Shown here in pieces: positions 58,192 through 64,000 of a stretch of 64,000 bases of DNA. The notes under the pieces are model-generated. The model was not told the DNA's origin, made no database searches, and saw nothing but the letters and a program-made list of their open reading frames with translations. This stretch comes from a virus, in the IMG/VR virus record IMGVR_UViG_3300033997_000136, positions 62,001 to 126,000 of that record, one strand, 5' to 3'. Every line of letters begins with the position of its first letter. Positions within the stretch are counted from its first letter, which is position 1. Both the position numbers and the translations under genes were made by a program.

Positions 58192-58595
58192 TGAAAGCAA
58201 AAGACTATTGGCGTTACAACACTCCAGTAACTGCGTTTCGCAACTGCCCAGAAGACGTTGCGGAAGGGTGTGGTGAAATCGATGGGTCTATGTTAGATTT
58301 AGATAACGTAGTTCCATCTGTGGCAGCTCGCAAGAATCAAACCTGTAATATCTTTGATGATGGTATTCCTGAAGACCAGACTCAAGAGCAATTCTTTTTA
58401 ACTGCAGCGAATATGCATCTGGAATTAGCAAAAGGTTTTTATGAATTGAGTCAGGGTTTAACCACATCTGTAGCTCCGCACGACAAATATTTACCTGATG
58501 TTGAAATCGTTACTGATGAAAACGTAGCAAATGTTCGTAAACGTTGGGCCATGCAAATGGGTACGGGTTTCATTGCTTTACGAAAAGACGAATAA
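58191..58595 (+). CDS. Hypothetical protein
   Basis: This 134-residue acidic protein starts at ATG overlapping the previous stop by one base, with GAGAGGAA upstream. Part of the N-terminal half looks disordered (AEGCGEIDGSMLDLDN). It is the last gene of the plus-strand accessory region and is closed by the AATT-loop terminator at 58599. Function is unknown. Confidence 0.62.
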   Translation: MKAKDYWRYNTPVTAFRNCPEDVAEGCGEIDGSMLDLDNVVPSVAARKNQTCNIFDDGIPEDQTQEQFFLTAANMHLELAKGFYELSQGLTTSVAPHDKYLPDVEIVTDENVANVRKRWAMQMGTGFIALRKDE

Positions 58596-58598
58596 GAC

Positions 58599-58616
58599 GG
58601 AGGGCAATTGCCCTCC
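58599..58616. terminator. Terminator between convergent genes (AATT loop)
   Basis: GGAGGGC/GCCCTCC with loop AATT is identical, with its flanks, to 21458-21475. The T tract serves plus-strand transcripts. The minus-strand Nudix gene ends at 58631, so the stem may serve it too. Confidence 0.9.
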
Positions 58617-58630
58617 TCTTTATTTTTTGT

Positions 58631-59113
58631 TTACCATTTAGACCAATGACTTAATCCAAGGCTTACAGCAGGTGGTACACTACAGGTTAATTGTAATTCA
58701 TTGACTACCAGTTGAAGCACAGGGTCATTCACACGCTGTAATTCATAAACAGATTTAAACGCTAAATCAGAATGCATCTCTGGTTCATTGTTTACAATTG
58801 GTCCATCAAAGGCAACTACCATAAACACATGTGTTGTGTAATGAATATCTTGCACTCCATTGGCTTGTTTCTTTACAGCAGAGTGTTCAATCTCATACAG
58901 TTTATGAAAGTCAGTCACATCAATATTGAGTTCTTCCTTTAACTCACGAACTAATGTAGTCTCAGGTTTCTCACCTGGGTCTATTGTTCCTGTAGGTAAA
59001 CTAATACTTCCACGACTCTTATGAAAGAGCGTAAAGATTCTGTCTTTCTTCTTAGAGAGAATAACCGCTGCGATTCCTGATTGGAAAACAGGGTGTGTGA
59101 CAAGTTTAGTCAT
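58631..59113 (-). CDS. Nudix hydrolase
   Basis: This 160-residue protein has a Nudix box GTIDPGEKPETTLVRELKEELN (residues 42-63, listed in shorter parts: G42, E48, R56, E57, E60, E61), with Asn in place of the usual Gly near the end. It would hydrolyse a nucleoside diphosphate linked to another group; the substrate is not readable. The start is ATG 59113 or GTG 59125, both overlapping the membrane protein gene upstream. It is possibly part of a small nucleotide or lysis-related minus unit. Confidence 0.85.
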   Translation of the reverse strand: MTKLVTHPVFQSGIAAVILSKKKDRIFTLFHKSRGSISLPTGTIDPGEKPETTLVRELKEELNIDVTDFHKLYEIEHSAVKKQANGVQDIHYTTHVFMVVAFDGPIVNNEPEMHSDLAFKSVYELQRVNDPVLQLVVNELQLTCSVPPAVSLGLSHWSKW

Positions 59114-59426
59114 TTTTTGTTCCACGCATTAAAGCTGAACCTGTAAGTAGAGCACCGTATGCAATATGAATCAAGCCACTGTTTTGAAGTGTGTAAGGAA
59201 TATGTGCTCGGTATGCAGTTTCCATAATACGCAGTTGCATGTCTGGTGTGAACGTCTGCATCTGAGTTAGCAATTCACTCATTGAGGGGCGATGCCAACC
59301 TAACCATGCAGGGACTATAATAAAGTCAAACAGACAAATAAGGCTGTAGACAAAAGCAAGACCTGCCTTCCAGTGTGATGCCATCCACGTTTTTAATTCA
59401 GGCTTTGTTTGATTTTCTTCATCCAT
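59106..59426 (-). CDS. Two-segment membrane protein, possible holin
   Basis: This 106-residue protein starts at ATG 59426 with GAGGAT upstream; an ATG at 59444 is less well placed. Membrane segments at about residues 21-42 (KAGLAFVYSLICLFDFIIVPAW) and 84-100 (GLIHIAYGALLTGSAL) are joined by a hydrophilic loop. Size and layout resemble phage holins of the 3TM/GTA type, which permeabilise the inner membrane to let lysozyme through. It is coupled to the Nudix gene. The holin call is inferred. Confidence 0.55.
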   Translation of the reverse strand: MDEENQTKPELKTWMASHWKAGLAFVYSLICLFDFIIVPAWLGWHRPSMSELLTQMQTFTPDMQLRIMETAYRAHIPYTLQNSGLIHIAYGALLTGSALMRGTKND

Positions 59427-59537
59427 TTGACTATCCTCATACATTCAGTGGGCTATACGATGATTATTTTTAAATGCTGACGTTATCTTACGAGACCTTT
59501 ACGCATTTATTTCGAATTAAGACAAAGGACGTTTGCT
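59427..59537. promoter_or_regulatory. Divergent intergenic region
   Basis: This 111-base AT-rich spacer separates the minus-strand holin-like gene from the plus-strand gene at 59538 and must hold promoters for both. It includes TTATTTTTAAATG and a run GACGTTATCTTACGAGACC, neither matching the AAACMTAYATYAY motif. AAAGGACG before 59538 is the ribosome site. Confidence 0.35.
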
Positions 59538-60266
59538 ATGAGCACACCCATTATTTCTGTTCGTCTACGTGACTATGTGGAGAGCACTGTAGGTATACTT
59601 ACATGCATCGATGCTAAACGTATTGTCAGAAAAATAAAAGAAGATATACAACAGGACTATGTAGAACAATTGTCAGTATCGTTAACTGGGTACAACCGTT
59701 GGACTCGTAGTTTTTTAAATGCTGTTGTAGATGAGATGTATAAACAATTTGAGTGGACAAAACGTCCGTCGTATCATTTACAGTTTCATCATCAATTAAT
59801 ACAATCGTTAGCTACGCTTGCAGCAATGCAAACACCACATCCCCATACACTTCATGCAAATATGTTGTCTGTAATAAAAGAAGACATGGAAGAAATATGG
59901 TGTGAAGATATTCCATTCTATTTCTGTGTGGATGAACATCATTTATCTATGCATCCTGTATTAGTAGATGATGATGAACTAGGTGCAATGACATGCGCTT
60001 ATGTCAATAGTGTTGTGTTTCAAGGTGTAGATGGAATTGATGTTCATGTAGTTCCTGATGTGGTCTTGTTTCACAAAGGTCAACTCTACAGTTATTTAGC
60101 TGTACATGCATTAGTTTATGAAAAACACCTAACAGAACACCACAAACTTTTACTTCGTTGGTTCCAATCGATTTTAAAGCATCTGGAATTGACGGAGGAC
60201 TACTTTAAAGTAGAACTAACACATATACTGCCTGATGGTGGTAACTTAGCACAGGAGCGCGTATGA
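59538..60266 (+). CDS. Hypothetical protein
   Basis: This 242-residue soluble protein begins MSTPIISVRLRDYVESTVG. It is His-rich, with HLQFHHQLIQSLATLAAMQTPHPHTLHA in shorter stretches. The body is helical, and beta strands are seen around 150-180 (GVDGIDVHVVPDVVLFHKG). It overlaps the next gene by 4 bases. No motif is recognised. Confidence 0.65.
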   Translation: MSTPIISVRLRDYVESTVGILTCIDAKRIVRKIKEDIQQDYVEQLSVSLTGYNRWTRSFLNAVVDEMYKQFEWTKRPSYHLQFHHQLIQSLATLAAMQTPHPHTLHANMLSVIKEDMEEIWCEDIPFYFCVDEHHLSMHPVLVDDDELGAMTCAYVNSVVFQGVDGIDVHVVPDVVLFHKGQLYSYLAVHALVYEKHLTEHHKLLLRWFQSILKHLELTEDYFKVELTHILPDGGNLAQERV

Positions 60267-60796
60267 GGCGTTTTGATGCATTAGAAACATTCTTCAATAA
60301 ACATTTAGCGGATAATGACTTCAGTCCATTAAATGTATTGTCTGAACAAGACTTGTATATCCAACCCGGTGAATACGTTGCTCACTATTTATACAACCTT
60401 ACTCAGAAAAAAGAACTCGTTTCTTTTATGAAAGAACATTACCCTGAAGTTGTTGCTGAGATGGAAAATCATTGTGTAGATGTCATGAGTACCTTCTGCA
60501 CTTTATTCACTGCACTTCGTACAGGTGTTGAACACGATGTTGGTTTCTATGGTTACTGTGCTAAACGCATTTCGCCGAATGAAGGTGATGGTCGTTCTTA
60601 CAATCAGTTAACCAAACAGTGTCAGCTTTGGTTTTTTAATAACAGAGAAAAAGCCAAGACGATGTTTGAAGCGTTGGAATTTAAAGACGCACTATTTGAC
60701 GATGCTCACGTAGACGAGTTTGTTTTATTAGTAAGTTATTCTACGTATGCAAATAACGTGATTAAATTAAATCATGTATGGGTATGTGGTCCTTAG
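60263..60796 (+). CDS. Hypothetical protein
   Basis: This 177-residue soluble helical protein is translationally coupled to the upstream gene and begins MRRFDALETFFNKHLADND. It ends 9 bases before the convergent terminator at 60806. No motif is recognised; the pair 59538/60263 forms an isolated plus-strand island in a minus-strand region. Confidence 0.65.
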   Translation: MRRFDALETFFNKHLADNDFSPLNVLSEQDLYIQPGEYVAHYLYNLTQKKELVSFMKEHYPEVVAEMENHCVDVMSTFCTLFTALRTGVEHDVGFYGYCAKRISPNEGDGRSYNQLTKQCQLWFFNNREKAKTMFEALEFKDALFDDAHVDEFVLLVSYSTYANNVIKLNHVWVCGP

Positions 60797-60805
60797 ACAG
60801 AATAG

Positions 60806-60839
60806 AAGATACAGAGGAGCTGATGCTCCTCTGTATCTT
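60806..60839. terminator. Bidirectional terminator between convergent genes
   Basis: A 15-bp stem (60806-60820 with 60825-60839) and loop TGAT lies between plus gene 60263-60796 and minus gene 60844-61395. A and T runs on both sides suit termination in both directions. Confidence 0.85.
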
Positions 60840-60843
60840 TATA

Positions 60844-61395
60844 TCACCAATTTAAACTCAAACGAGGACTTTCTGATTGAAGTGTAATCTCTCCACGTTT
60901 TTGAAGACGTTTAAGATTCTTCTCACATTGTTCATCCGTAAACTTTGTATCACTATTCCAAGCCCATTGCAACAACCCTTGTCGCTGTCGTGTATTGCAA
61001 GATTTATCGCCTACCTTACACTTCGCTTGAACTTGTGCGTTGTGTCTAGCAACAAAACTTCTCCAACGACCAATCTGCCATTCATCTTCTTTTGGGATAC
61101 GACGACCTAAGTAATAAAGACAATACCAACCAAACCATCCGTAGGGTGAGTCCTTAGTAAGCCACCCATTCTTCTTCCACTCAGATAATCCTTGTCGAGA
61201 CTTTACACCGTAGTAATTAATGCTTTCATCAGGTTCATCGTTAGGTCCTAACACCTTAGGAAGTTTATACCACGACGCAGGTAATCCTTTTATTGCGTTG
61301 ATGTACTTCCCTTCAAAGACACCCATCTCTAACATTTCAAGAGGTGTATAACTTGGTGCAAAACGAGGGTCCCACACGCTATCTTTTTTTATCAT
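60844..61395 (-). CDS. Trp-rich conserved phage protein
   Basis: This 183-residue protein begins MIKKDSVWDPRFAPSYTPLEMLEMGVFEGKY in parts. It contains YGVKSRQGLSEWKKNGW, YGWFGWYCLYYLGRRIPKEDEWQIGRWRSF and TRQRQGLLQWAW. The dense Trp/Tyr/Arg pattern recalls a family of unnamed proteins of large phages and other large DNA viruses with the theme MLE.GVFEGKY. Strong conservation of aromatics suggests a nucleic-acid- or glycan-binding role, but this is not known. GAGGG lies upstream. Confidence 0.7.
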   Translation of the reverse strand: MIKKDSVWDPRFAPSYTPLEMLEMGVFEGKYINAIKGLPASWYKLPKVLGPNDEPDESINYYGVKSRQGLSEWKKNGWLTKDSPYGWFGWYCLYYLGRRIPKEDEWQIGRWRSFVARHNAQVQAKCKVGDKSCNTRQRQGLLQWAWNSDTKFTDEQCEKNLKRLQKRGEITLQSESPRLSLNW

Positions 61396-61412
61396 TACGT
61401 AACCCTCGTTTG

Positions 61413-61877
61413 TTAATGTAGGTAAACACTCTTTGGATTTGAATCATTCACATGATTTCCATTAGTTAATGTAAAGAAAAACATTGTAAATGGTTTCTGA
61501 ATCAAACCAGACGAATGTGTTTGGTCAGCATAGCCGGTACTGGTATGGGTATAAGTTGAACCACCTATTGTGATTTCAGTAAAATCGATAGGGGTGTTTC
61601 TATGATCACCATCGACAGCAATCTCCAGCGTTGTTGAAAGGGCACCAGATGCGGTTTCATGCATGATACCGATAGTTAAGACTTTCATCCTGGGTCGAAT
61701 GTACAGAGTTTTGTTAGAAAACCCTTGTGGTGGTGAGTTTAAAACCCATTCTTCATAATTATGGATTCTGTAGGTTAAAAAATCATTCCACCAAAAATTA
61801 GATGCTCGTTCAAATGCGATAACAGCTTTTAAATCTAACCCGCCATTTTTTGTAAAAGAAGAACTAAACTCTAACAT
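61413..61877 (-). CDS. Virion or fibre-associated protein, MLE-type
   Basis: This 154-residue protein begins MLEFSSSFTKNGG, like the plus-strand MLE proteins at 5536 and 11370-13374. It is beta-rich and Thr/Ser-rich, with TLYIRPRMKVLTIGIMHETA and GSTYTHTSTGYADQTHSSG. It lies downstream of the tail fibre genes on the minus strand. A surface or fibre-associated role is inferred. Confidence 0.6.
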   Translation of the reverse strand: MLEFSSSFTKNGGLDLKAVIAFERASNFWWNDFLTYRIHNYEEWVLNSPPQGFSNKTLYIRPRMKVLTIGIMHETASGALSTTLEIAVDGDHRNTPIDFTEITIGGSTYTHTSTGYADQTHSSGLIQKPFTMFFFTLTNGNHVNDSNPKSVYLH

Positions 61878-61888
61878 ATCGTTCTCAC

Positions 61889-62254
61889 TTATTGACCGTA
61901 GTCTAATTTAACCAATTGACTACCACGGTATCCAAAGTTACTGTACTTTACATCAGAACGAAGAAACTCTTCTGCGAGTTGACTATCTTTTATCATTCGT
62001 TCTAAATGTAACCAAAATAAACCAGTGTGGTGGATAGGTCTTACTCGTTCCTGTATTAAGAACCATCCACCTGGACACATCCAATACACTTTGGCCAATT
62101 CTGGAAAACCACAGCGACCAAAGGTGTGTTCTTGTATGTTGCAAAGTAATCCTGTTAGGAATAATTTCCATGAACAGAACGAAGGGAATTTAATCGCATA
62201 GTTAGAAACTAATAACACATAGCGCGTGGTTCCCTTGTGAAACTGAATAGACAT
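61889..62254 (-). CDS. Miniature protein-kinase-like protein
   Basis: This 121-residue protein keeps a kinase-like framework in very small form. YVLLVSNYAIKF has a Lys at 22 in the ATP-binding position. Near the end, DVKYSNFGYRGSQLVKLDYG places Asp101, Asn106 and Asp118 as in the catalytic-loop Asp, the Asn and the DFG-type Asp of kinases. The N-lobe Gly loop is missing. It could be an active small kinase or a pseudokinase. AGGTGGTGAC lies upstream. It is coupled by position to the endolysin and MLE genes. Confidence 0.5.
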   Translation of the reverse strand: MSIQFHKGTTRYVLLVSNYAIKFPSFCSWKLFLTGLLCNIQEHTFGRCGFPELAKVYWMCPGGWFLIQERVRPIHHTGLFWLHLERMIKDSQLAEEFLRSDVKYSNFGYRGSQLVKLDYGQ

Positions 62255-62275
62255 GTCACCACCTATTTATTCTAC

Positions 62276-62899
62276 TTACGGATAACGAGCAGAGATGTAA
62301 TGTGCAAAACGTTTTAACGCTTCCCATGTACGGTTTTTCCAACCGTTCATAAAATCTTCATTGGCTTCACGCTTCAATGAGATTTCAACGTAATGTACGT
62401 TTTGGAATCCATCTAACAACATGTACAGTTGGTCTACTGCTTCAGAACTACCTTTGTTGCGTTTGAAATACGCATTTAAAGAACTGATGGTTTGACCGCC
62501 AATTGAACCATCAATGGTAATATCAGGATAATCCACACTACGGCGGTTTAACACATTCAGTATTTTTTGGATAGATGTACCGACGTTACCACGACCAGCG
62601 TTTACACCAAAATCCAATACCTTCTCAGCCAACATAGGACTTAATGCGTATATTTCGTGACAACGCATTTTCTCCCACCATGAGGTACGATATATCTCTT
62701 GTGCCAATGCGATTGGAAGGGTTTTCATATCTCCATCCCAATTGTATTTTGGCCACAGGTGTTTGTGTTCTAATGCAGTAGCCACTGTGATACCATGATT
62801 AGTGGCTTTCCCTGTATCGCTAGGATGGTCGACATATCCTGATTCAACACCACATAAGTGGTCGATAATTTCTTGTTCAGTCATTGCTTTAACTGGCAT
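62276..62899 (-). CDS. GH108-type endolysin (N-acetylmuramidase)
   Basis: This 207-residue lysozyme would degrade peptidoglycan at lysis. The N-terminal GH108 motif is GVESGYVDHPSDTGKATNHGIT (Glu19 as catalytic residue, within residues 17-38, split as GVESGY then TGKATNHGIT). The C-terminal part (about 110-200, TIDGSIGGQTISSLNAYF) looks like the peptidoglycan-binding domain usual in this family. The start at ATG 62899 has GGAG 6 bases upstream; an ATG at 62911 is less likely. No signal peptide is seen, so export relies on a holin. It follows a minus-strand terminator. Confidence 0.9.
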   Translation of the reverse strand: MPVKAMTEQEIIDHLCGVESGYVDHPSDTGKATNHGITVATALEHKHLWPKYNWDGDMKTLPIALAQEIYRTSWWEKMRCHEIYALSPMLAEKVLDFGVNAGRGNVGTSIQKILNVLNRRSVDYPDITIDGSIGGQTISSLNAYFKRNKGSSEAVDQLYMLLDGFQNVHYVEISLKREANEDFMNGWKNRTWEALKRFAHYISARYP

Positions 62900-62929
62900 A
62901 ATAAACTCCATAACAAAAAAATAAAAGAA

Positions 62930-62949
62930 GAGGGAGTTTTCACTCCCTC
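62930..62949 (-). terminator. Rho-independent terminator, minus strand
   Basis: GAGGGAG/CTCCCTC reads on the minus strand with loop TGAAAA and is followed by TTCTTTTATTTTTTTG. It closes the tail-fibre unit before the endolysin gene. Confidence 0.85.
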
Positions 62950-62961
62950 ACTTTTAAACTA

Positions 62962-63216
62962 TTATTGATTAAACAAAATACCAGAACGACTTTGCTCTAA
63001 TAAAGTGTTTAACTCATCTGTAGATTTCCCATCGCAAACCTTTGTTACATCTCTTAAAAATTCACGACGATTAAGTGCTGATATTTTTAATTCATCATCA
63101 CCTAATGCTACAGCTAACGTAATCTGACGATCATTTTCTTCAAACTGCCTTACTCGACGAAGACGAATGTCATCTTTGACCAATTGAGTAGCGGCGTCTA
63201 AGTTTACTTTAAACAT
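62962..63216 (-). CDS. Small fibre-associated protein
   Basis: This 84-residue helical protein begins MFKVNLDAATQLVKDDIRLRRVRQFEEND, a pattern (N-terminal strand, then a K/R-rich DDIR.RR helix) common in small phage tail-fibre accessory proteins. The ATG at 63216 has GGAG upstream; a longer frame starts inside the previous gene. It overlaps the upstream gene by 8 bases. A chaperone or assembly role for the fibre is inferred from context. Confidence 0.6.
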   Translation of the reverse strand: MFKVNLDAATQLVKDDIRLRRVRQFEENDRQITLAVALGDDELKISALNRREFLRDVTKVCDGKSTDELNTLLEQSRSGILFNQ

Positions 63217-63481
63217 CAGAAGCAACTCCTTCAAATGTATCATGTATTGAACCTACACCACTTGGTGGTCCAGCTTCTTTTTCATCGATAACCATGGCAT
63301 CTAACAAAAATTCATCATTAGGTAGCTGTGATTCATCAATAATCCAGAATGGAACTTTAGGTGGAACATCTTTTTTACCGATAACTTCCAGCGAAAAATG
63401 TTGCAACGCTTCAAGTGTTGGAATGAGTAAAATAACCCCAGCGGCAGCGTCAGGATTGTTGTAAACTATGACTTTTGACAT
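63209..63481 (-). CDS. Small tail-fibre-associated protein
   Basis: This 90-residue protein starts at ATG 63481 with GGGAG 7 bases upstream. It has the pattern MSKVIVYNNPDAAAGVILLIPT then KKDVPPKVPFWIIDESQLPNDE, typical of small proteins encoded next to phage tail fibres. Position directly after the fibre gene supports an assembly or accessory role. This is inferred from family style and context. Confidence 0.65.
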   Translation of the reverse strand: MSKVIVYNNPDAAAGVILLIPTLEALQHFSLEVIGKKDVPPKVPFWIIDESQLPNDEFLLDAMVIDEKEAGPPSGVGSIHDTFEGVASDV

Positions 63482-63497
63482 CAATAAGCTCCCTAAA

Positions 63498-64000
63498 TTA
63501 ATTAACGGCCATCACAGACACGTATGGTAAATCGCGCGCATCAAAACCGTTAACGTTCGTACTTACGTTCAACGAGTTAACAGGTCTTGTATCACTAGAT
63601 TGTTGACTCACCGTACCGTCACCAGACGCATCATTATCACTAGCAAAACCAAATACAGCATAGTTAGTATTCGCTATAGAGTTCAGATAATTTATGCGAT
63701 AACGACCTTGTGAGATTCGAGTAATTGATGACACATTGCTTGAACGCTGGATAGAAGGGGTTGAGTTACCAGAACCCGTACCTAGCCATGCGACAAACAT
63801 AACGATGTTACCACCACCAGTTAACAGTGAATTTAACTGTTGCACTTGTGTAGCAGTCATCACACCCGCATTACCAGTGGTTGCAGCAGCGATAGCTACA
63901 GCACCGCCTGTGGACGAATACAGAGTGACATTACTACCGCCATATGCAGCACTTAGGTTAGTGCCCACATTGACCTGTGCACCGGCTTGGATGCCGTTTA
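63498..64000 (-). CDS. Tail fibre C-terminal part (5' end outside window)
   Basis: The frame is open to the window edge and continues upstream, so at least 167 residues are visible. Repeats rich in Gly, Ala, Thr and Ser (GIQAGAQVNVGTNLSAAYGG, TLYSSTGGAVAIAAATTGNAG, MTATQVQQLNSLL) are typical of phage tail fibres. The end is a compact Asn/Ser-rich domain (SITRISQGRYRINYLNSI, NYAVFGFASDND) for receptor binding or trimerisation. A GTG at 63968 is in frame but is not the true start. It is the first gene of the minus-strand tail unit seen here. Confidence 0.8.
   Translation of the reverse strand, partial: NGIQAGAQVNVGTNLSAAYGGSNVTLYSSTGGAVAIAAATTGNAGVMTATQVQQLNSLLTGGGNIVMFVAWLGTGSGNSTPSIQRSSNVSSITRISQGRYRINYLNSIANTNYAVFGFASDNDASGDGTVSQQSSDTRPVNSLNVSTNVNGFDARDLPYVSVMAVN

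Noticed and set aside
1-64000. tRNA genes, CRISPR arrays, insertion sequences, integrase and attachment sites
   Set aside because: I found no cloverleaf with a T-loop, no regularly spaced repeats and no transposase or integrase motifs. A dedicated tRNAscan or repeat search could still find weak ones.

Overview
The window looks like part of a large (jumbo) tailed-phage genome infecting a Gram-negative, probably gammaproteobacterial, host. The evidence is a portal-sized 910-residue structural protein, tail and lectin-like virion proteins, a RuvC-fold resolvase, an overlapping spanin pair, two different muralytic enzymes, a phage-type thymidylate synthase with large insertions, and about 60 short tightly packed genes without recognisable function. 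Base composition is AT-rich (roughly 40% GC by eye). I saw no rRNA, tRNA, CRISPR array, transposase or integrase. The gene types recall phiKZ-like jumbo myoviruses, but this is an inference: no shell protein, tubulin or RNA polymerase subunit lies in the window to prove it.

Layout. 1-1437 (minus, cut by the window edge) is a probable virion protein, divergent from a plus-strand structural and lysis block at 1560-8321 (portal-like protein, two structural proteins, beta-propeller-like protein, RuvC, spanins, a possible holin). 8384-11217 holds uncharacterised genes and a secreted protein. 11370-14096 is a run of lectin-like virion proteins that all begin Met-Leu-Glu. From 14242 to 58595 there is a long plus-strand accessory region. 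It contains a nucleotidyltransferase-like protein, ThyA, an XRE-type repressor, a metallophosphoesterase, a HAD phosphatase, a cluster of small winged-helix-like DNA-binding proteins, an exported transglycosylase, an AAA ATPase, and many membrane or hypothetical proteins in small paralogous groups. 58631-59426 (minus) encodes a Nudix hydrolase and a holin-like membrane protein. 59538-60796 (plus) holds two unknown genes. 60844-64000 (minus) carries a GH108 endolysin, a miniature kinase-like protein, an MLE-type virion protein, and the end of a tail fibre with two small fibre-associated proteins.

Regulation visible in sequence. The accessory region is divided into units by GC-rich hairpin terminators, often built directly on the stop codon. 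Seven sites carry a shared AAACMTAYATYAY-like motif, mostly just after a terminator and 35-80 bases before the first gene of a unit. These are candidate phage promoters, and several are followed at once by a small hairpin that would lie at the 5' end of the transcript. One intergenic hairpin (35554-35593) can fold into two overlapping alternative structures.

The most plausible reading is a late virion and lysis region flanking a large early or middle host-takeover region. Within the latter, several groups of paralogues deserve attention: proteins sending small cysteine-bearing domains to the periplasm, membrane-anchored cytosolic proteins, an HQ[HS]AE-motif family and a winged-helix triplet.
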